Shown here: one piece after another, positions 59,923-64,000 of the stretch
Layout of the letters: the number at the start of each line of letters is the position of its first letter
How positions within the stretch are numbered: the stretch's first letter is position 1
DNA from: Jannaschia maritima
GTDB lineage: Bacteria > Pseudomonadota > Alphaproteobacteria > Rhodobacterales > Rhodobacteraceae
Length of the DNA: 64,000 nt
Direction of reading: 5' to 3'
Assembly: GCF_030973515.1 (NCBI RefSeq)
Contig: NZ_JARGZA010000001.1
Coordinates: forward strand, 1-64,000
The notes under the pieces: model-generated
Told to the model about the DNA's origin: nothing
The model's input: only the letters and a program-made list of their open reading frames with translations
Database searches by the model: none
Position numbers and translations under genes: made by a program

Positions 59923-62745
59923 TCAGACCTTCCATGCCACGACCTCCGGGCCCTGACCGACGGGGGAGGCTTGGCGGCCGGTGTCGGGTCTGGTCCGACC
60001 GTCCGCCGGGGCGGGCACCTTCTCGATGGCGACCTTCAGGTCGAACCACGCGGCCTGGCCGGTGATGGGGTCGGAGTTGGACCAGCGCATGCCGTCCTTC
60101 TTGGGCGGCATCAGCTCATGGATCAGGTGGTTCAGGAGGAAGCCCTTGTTCGCTTCCGGCGCGTCGTCGTGCAGCGCCCAGGCGCCCTTGCGCTTGCCGA
60201 TGGCGTTCCAGGTCCAGATCGTGTTGCCGTTCAGCGCGGGCATGTGCGCTACGGGGACCGTGATCTCGCCGTGCGGCGACGTGATGCGCGCCCAGTCGTC
60301 CTCCGCGAAGCCGTGGCGGGTCCAGATCTCGGTCGGCAGGTACATCGGGTTGCGGCCGTGGATCTGGCGCAGCCAGGCGTTCTGTGTGCCCCAGGAATGG
60401 TACATCGCCATCGGGCGCTGGGTCAGGGCGTTGATCGTGAAGGCGCCGCCGCCATCGTGGTCGGCGGTCGGGTCCCACCAGATCGGCAGGGGGTCGAAGT
60501 GCGTCCGGATGCGGTGGCGCAGGTGGTCGGGCGGCTGGCGGTCGCCGTACCCTTCTGCGGCCAGACGGAACTTCGCCAGGGGCTCGCACCACAGCGTGAA
60601 GATGTAGGGCTGCGGCTTGTCGTAAAGCGCGAGGTCCACGGCCCAGTCCTGATAGGCGCGGTTCCAGGGCTTGAAGAACTGGGCTTCGAGCGGGATGTGG
60701 GCCAGCGCGAAGCCGCCGTTCTTCTTGTATTCCTCGATCTGGTTGGGGTTGGGCGCGCCACGGCCCGTCGCGTCCCCGTTGCCGCGGAAGCCCATGAGTG
60801 GGCCGACGTTCGGGCGGCGTTCGTGGCGCTGGATGTAGTCGGCGTAGTCGGCGTACTTCTGGCCGCCGTCGTCGTTCACCATGCCGGGCAGGCCCAGGCG
60901 CGCGCCCAGTTCGATCATGGCGGTCTGGAAGCCCTTCACGTCGCGGTCGGGCTGGACCACGGGCCAGCGGATGCCGTCGGCCGCGGCTTCCGCCTCGCAG
61001 ATGGGTCGGTCGAGCATGGAGATGCAGTCGTGACGTTCCAGATAGGTCGTGTCGGGCAGGATCAGGTCGGCATAGGCCACCATCTCGGACGAATAGGCGT
61101 CGGAATAGATGATGTGCGGGATGACGTAGCTGCCGTCCTCGTTCGTGTCGGACAGCATCCGCATCGTGCCCGACGTGTTCATGGACGAGTTCCACGCCAT
61201 GTTCGCCATGTATAGGAACAGCGTGTCGATCCGGTACGGGTCGCCCGCATGGGCGTTCGAGATGACCATGTGCATCATCCCGTGCGCCGACATCGGGTTG
61301 TCCCAAGAGAACGCCTTGTCGATGCGGGCGGGACTGCCGTCGTCGCGCAGACACAGGTCGTCCGGGCCGTGGACGAAGCCCAGATGCGGGCCGTCGAGCG
61401 GCGCCCCGGGCGTGACCTTGCAATGCGGCTTGGGGTGGGCGGTCGCGGGCTTGGGGTAGGGGGGCTTGAAGCGGAAGCCGCCCGGCGCCTCGACGCTGCC
61501 CAGCAGGATCTGCAGGACGTGCAGCGCGCGGCAGGTCTGGAACCCGTTGGCATGGGCGCTGATGCCGCGCATGGCATGGAACGACACGGGGCGGCCCTGC
61601 ATCGTCTTGCGCGTGCGCCCGCGGAAGTCGGTCCATTCGACGTCGAGGAGGAAGGCTTCGTCGAACGCGACGCGTGCGATCTCGGCCGCGAAGGCGCGGA
61701 TGCGGGCGGCGGGGATGCCCACGCGGTCGGCCACCGCCTCCGGCGCGTAGCGCGCGTCCAGGTACTTGTGCGCCATGTGGTGCATCACGGTGCGATGGGT
61801 CACGCCGTCCTGGTCCCACGCGCCGTTCAGATCCGGGTCGACGTCCGCCGCGTCGAAGCAGCGGGGGCGGCCTTCCTTGCGGCACCAGACCAGCGGATGG
61901 CCGTCGTCGTCCTTCAAGGGCAGGCCGTGCGTCTCGCCCGGGCGGGCGTCGATCAGGACGGGCGCGTCCGTGAAGTCGCGCAGGTAGGGCAGGTCGATCT
62001 TGCCGGCCTTCAGTAGGCAGTGGACGAGGGACAGGATCAGCAAACCGTCCGTGCCGGGCGTGACGCCGAACCAGTCGTCGGCGACGGCGTTGTAGCCGGA
62101 CCGCACGGGGTTCACGCCGACGATGCGCCCGCCGTTCGCCTTGACCTTGCCGATGCCCATCTTGATCGGGTTGCTGTCGTGATCCTCCGCCACGCCGAAC
62201 AGGACGAACATCCGGGTGCGGTCCCAATCGGGCTGCCCGAACTCCCAGAACGCGCCGCCCATCGTGTAGATGCCGCCCGCCGCCATGTTGACCGAACAGA
62301 AGCCGCCATGGGCCGCGTAGTTGGGCGTGCCGAAGGCCTGAGCCCACCACGACGTGAAGGACTGCGACTGGTCACGGCCGGTGAAGAAGGCCAGCTTCGA
62401 CGGGTCGGTTTCCCGGATGGGACGGAGCCAGGATTCCGCGATGGCGTAGGCCTCGTCCCACGAGATCGGCTCGAACTCGCCCGAGCCGCGCGGGCCGGTG
62501 CGCTTCATGGGCGAACGCAGGCGCGACGGCGCGTTGTGCTGCATGATGCCCGCCGACCCCTTGGCGCACAGGACGCCCCTGTTCACGGGGTGGTCGCGGT
62601 TGCCTTCGATGTACGCGACCTTGTCGCCGTCGGGCGTGTGCTTGATGTGGACGTCGATCCCGCAGCGGCAGGCGCACATGTAGCAGGTGGTCTTGCGCAC
62701 CTCGTCGCCGGTCTTGGGGTGCAGGTCCACGATGGGCTGGTTCAT
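59923..62745 (-). CDS. soeA: sulfite dehydrogenase molybdopterin subunit
   Basis: This is a 940-residue cytoplasmic molybdopterin oxidoreductase of the DMSO-reductase family. The N-terminal KTTCYMCACRCGIDVHIKH with GVLCAKGSAGIMQH binds a [4Fe-4S] cluster. No Tat signal is seen, which agrees with the cytoplasmic SoeABC type rather than a periplasmic reductase. GRDQSQSFTSWWAQAFGTPNYAAHGGFCSVNMAAG is a cofactor region. SoeABC oxidises sulfite to sulfate; the gene order after xsc and pta supports this. The ATG overlaps the pta stop. Confidence 0.9.
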   Translation of the reverse strand: MNQPIVDLHPKTGDEVRKTTCYMCACRCGIDVHIKHTPDGDKVAYIEGNRDHPVNRGVLCAKGSAGIMQHNAPSRLRSPMKRTGPRGSGEFEPISWDEAYAIAESWLRPIRETDPSKLAFFTGRDQSQSFTSWWAQAFGTPNYAAHGGFCSVNMAAGGIYTMGGAFWEFGQPDWDRTRMFVLFGVAEDHDSNPIKMGIGKVKANGGRIVGVNPVRSGYNAVADDWFGVTPGTDGLLILSLVHCLLKAGKIDLPYLRDFTDAPVLIDARPGETHGLPLKDDDGHPLVWCRKEGRPRCFDAADVDPDLNGAWDQDGVTHRTVMHHMAHKYLDARYAPEAVADRVGIPAARIRAFAAEIARVAFDEAFLLDVEWTDFRGRTRKTMQGRPVSFHAMRGISAHANGFQTCRALHVLQILLGSVEAPGGFRFKPPYPKPATAHPKPHCKVTPGAPLDGPHLGFVHGPDDLCLRDDGSPARIDKAFSWDNPMSAHGMMHMVISNAHAGDPYRIDTLFLYMANMAWNSSMNTSGTMRMLSDTNEDGSYVIPHIIYSDAYSSEMVAYADLILPDTTYLERHDCISMLDRPICEAEAAADGIRWPVVQPDRDVKGFQTAMIELGARLGLPGMVNDDGGQKYADYADYIQRHERRPNVGPLMGFRGNGDATGRGAPNPNQIEEYKKNGGFALAHIPLEAQFFKPWNRAYQDWAVDLALYDKPQPYIFTLWCEPLAKFRLAAEGYGDRQPPDHLRHRIRTHFDPLPIWWDPTADHDGGGAFTINALTQRPMAMYHSWGTQNAWLRQIHGRNPMYLPTEIWTRHGFAEDDWARITSPHGEITVPVAHMPALNGNTIWTWNAIGKRKGAWALHDDAPEANKGFLLNHLIHELMPPKKDGMRWSNSDPITGQAAWFDLKVAIEKVPAPADGRTRPDTGRQASPVGQGPEVVAWKV

Positions 62746-63725
62746 TGCGCTGCTTCCCCTGTGGCGTCGATCTGGGCCGAGGTCACGGCGATCATGTCGA
62801 TGATGTCCTGCGCCGTACAGCCGCGGGACAGGTCGTTCGCGGGTTTCGCCAGCCCCTGGAGGACGGGACCGATGGCGGTCGCGCCGCCGATGCGCTGCGC
62901 GATCTTGTAGCCGATGTTTCCCGCGTCGAGGTCGGGGAAGACGAGGACGTTCGCCCGCCCCGCCGTGGGGCTGCCGGGCGCCTTCGACGCGGCCACCCCG
63001 CCATCGAAGGCGGCATCGAACTGCAACTCGCCGTCCAGCTCGAAATCGGCCGTTTCGCGCGCGATATCAAGGGCCTGCGTCACCTTGTTCACGTGGGAAT
63101 GGTGTGCGCTGCCCTTGGTCGAGAAGGACAGGAACGCCACCTTCGGATCGGTCCCCAGCAGCGCGCGGGCGGAGGCGGCGGCCTGCCCCGCGATGGCTGC
63201 CAGCTGGGCCGCGTCGGGGTCGATGACGAGGCCGCAATCCGAGAACACCATCGCCTCGGCCGGGCGGGTGGGATGGGCGTCGGGCAGGATCATCAGGAAG
63301 AAGCTGCTGACGAGGGGCGCGTCCGGGGCGGTCCCGATCATCTGAAGCGCGGCCCGGACGGTGTCGGAGGTGGTGGCGACCGCGCCGCCGATGGTGCCGT
63401 CCGCCTGGCCCGCCCGGACCATCGCGGCGGCGCAGGTCAGTGGGTCGCGCAGGGCCGCGACGGCATCGTCGCGGGTGGGGTGCTTGCGCGCGCGGGCCGT
63501 CAGGTAGGCGTCGATCAGGATGTCGGGGGCCGGTTCGCGCGGATCGACGACGTTCGCACCGGGCACGTCGATGGCGCCCGGATCGCCCAGCAGCGTGATC
63601 TCGGCAAGCCCGTCGCGGACGGCCCGGCCGGCGGCGTCCTGGACGCGCGGGTCCCGGCCTTCGGGCAGGACGATGCGATGACGGGCCTGCCGGGCGCGGT
63701 CGTGGAGGGCGGCGAGTGCGGTCAT
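62742..63725 (-). CDS. pta: phosphate acetyltransferase (sulfonate pathway type)
   Basis: This enzyme of about 327 residues makes acetyl-CoA from the acetyl phosphate released by Xsc. HRIVLPEGRDPRVQDAAGRAV is the N-terminus. Further family features are TIGGAVATTSDTVRAALQMIG, AMVFSDCGLVIDPDA, FSTKGSAHHSHVNKV, then DGELQFDAAFDGGVAASKAP and NVLVFPDLDAGNIGYKIAQR. The ATG at 63725 gives the usual start; ATG 63737 and 63746 are in frame. It overlaps soeA and is separated from xsc by a repeat-containing gap. Confidence 0.92.
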   Translation of the reverse strand: MTALAALHDRARQARHRIVLPEGRDPRVQDAAGRAVRDGLAEITLLGDPGAIDVPGANVVDPREPAPDILIDAYLTARARKHPTRDDAVAALRDPLTCAAAMVRAGQADGTIGGAVATTSDTVRAALQMIGTAPDAPLVSSFFLMILPDAHPTRPAEAMVFSDCGLVIDPDAAQLAAIAGQAAASARALLGTDPKVAFLSFSTKGSAHHSHVNKVTQALDIARETADFELDGELQFDAAFDGGVAASKAPGSPTAGRANVLVFPDLDAGNIGYKIAQRIGGATAIGPVLQGLAKPANDLSRGCTAQDIIDMIAVTSAQIDATGEAAQ

Positions 63726-63752
63726 GGCGTTGGGCATCGCCAGCATGCGGCG

Positions 63753-63847
63753 TCATCCCCGGGCTCGACCCGGGGACCCCTCCGCATGGGCGCGTCGCCG
63801 CCCGCGATGCGCCCGCTGCGGGAGGTCCTCGGGTCGAGCCCGAGGAC
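63753..63847. repeat. two inverted palindromic repeats (TCGAG-loop, REPIN-like pair) between pta and xsc
   Basis: Two palindromes face each other: TCCCCGGG-CTCGA-CCCGGGGA (63756-63776) and GTCCTCGGG-TCGAG-CCCGAGGAC (63825-63847), each with the flank GTCATC/GACGAC. Read on opposite strands they are copies of the element at 59895. The pair with about 48 bp between them resembles a REPIN. Confidence 0.75.
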
Positions 63848-63882
63848 GACGGTTCCACGTCGAATCATCGTTCCGCCGCAGA

Positions 63883-64000
63883 TCACTCCGCGGCGATCTT
63901 CATGTCGTCCTTGCTGATGCCGGCGACCTTGACGGGCTTCTTCATCGCGTCGCGGCGGAAGGGCTCGCCCAGTTCCTGGTTCAAGAGGACCTCGATCAGG
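63883..64000 (-). CDS. xsc: sulfoacetaldehyde acetyltransferase, 3' end (window edge)
   Basis: Only the last 39 codons are present. They encode LIEVLLNQELGEPFRRDAMKKPVKVAGISKDDMKIAAE and a TGA stop, which agrees with the C-terminus of Xsc (the FRRDAMKKPVKV segment is highly conserved). Xsc cleaves sulfoacetaldehyde with phosphate to acetyl phosphate and sulfite. The following pta and soe genes complete the pathway. Confidence 0.85.
   Translation of the reverse strand, partial: LIEVLLNQELGEPFRRDAMKKPVKVAGISKDDMKIAAE

Noticed and set aside
59660-59923. A small gene between soeB and soeA
   Set aside because: The frames there consist of repeat and palindrome sequence with no recognisable protein.

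Overview
The window (GC-rich, dense, many ATGA or GTGA stop/start overlaps) looks like a chromosome segment of an alphaproteobacterium of the order Rhodobacterales, most like a roseobacter. This rests on gene content: an xsc-pta-soeABC sulfonate/sulfite block, chpT, olsBA ornithine-lipid genes, a COX15-type heme A synthase, a VPLPA-CTERM protein, DUF6314 and DUF3553 proteins, and a ligase-associated exonuclease with an ATP-dependent DNA ligase. No phage, transposase, integrase, CRISPR array or rRNA operon was found. One tRNA (Leu, anticodon TAA) is present.

Layout. 1-154: 5' end of a tRNA 2-selenouridine synthase gene. 273-3386: a TRAP transporter (dctPQM) with an enlarged DctM. 3503-6793: UDP-glucose dehydrogenase and a membrane nucleoside-sugar dehydratase for surface polysaccharide. 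6877-9969: metallophosphoesterase, TauE/SafE exporter, a hydroxypyruvate-isomerase-like protein and a DUF2238 membrane protein. 9931-20189: a divergent isoprenoid locus. Its left arm is hpnCDE (squalene synthesis). Its right arm encodes a DUF2141 protein, two CrtN-type desaturase/oxidases, an acyltransferase, a glycosyltransferase and an aldehyde dehydrogenase. Together these read as a complete route from farnesyl diphosphate through squalene to a glycosylated, acylated C30 carotenoid acid. This is a staphyloxanthin-like logic in an alphaproteobacterium, with the squalene route replacing CrtM.

20248-25930: an oligopeptide/dipeptide ABC transporter. 26070-27128: a serine hydrolase. 27242-29829: a CioAB-type bd oxidase with a 32-residue DUF2474 gene. 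29962-30774: a VPLPA-CTERM surface protein. 30866-32552: a four-gene coupled unit with a rhodanese-like sulfurtransferase and a cobalt-type nitrile hydratase whose beta subunit is split in two, in the same order as thiocyanate hydrolase genes. 32659-36038: propionyl-CoA synthetase overlapping a sensorless hybrid histidine kinase. 36035-40458: DNA ligase and exonuclease with two alpha/beta hydrolases between them.

40529-52527: mostly housekeeping genes (a FliG, argC, purB, tRNA-Leu, chpT, olsBA, thiE-like, trmJ-like, ctaA, M32 carboxypeptidase). 52565-57941: two tandem dimethylglycine/sarcosine-dehydrogenase-like flavoproteins with an XRE-cupin regulator. 58007-64000: soeC, soeB, soeA, pta and the 3' end of xsc, which together take sulfoacetaldehyde to acetyl-CoA plus sulfite and oxidise the sulfite. 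Palindromic repeats interrupt this block.

The most unusual parts are the C30 carotenoid locus and the split nitrile/thiocyanate hydrolase operon. All functions are inferred from sequence features and family knowledge; no database search was possible. No gene-free stretch exceeds about 300 bases.
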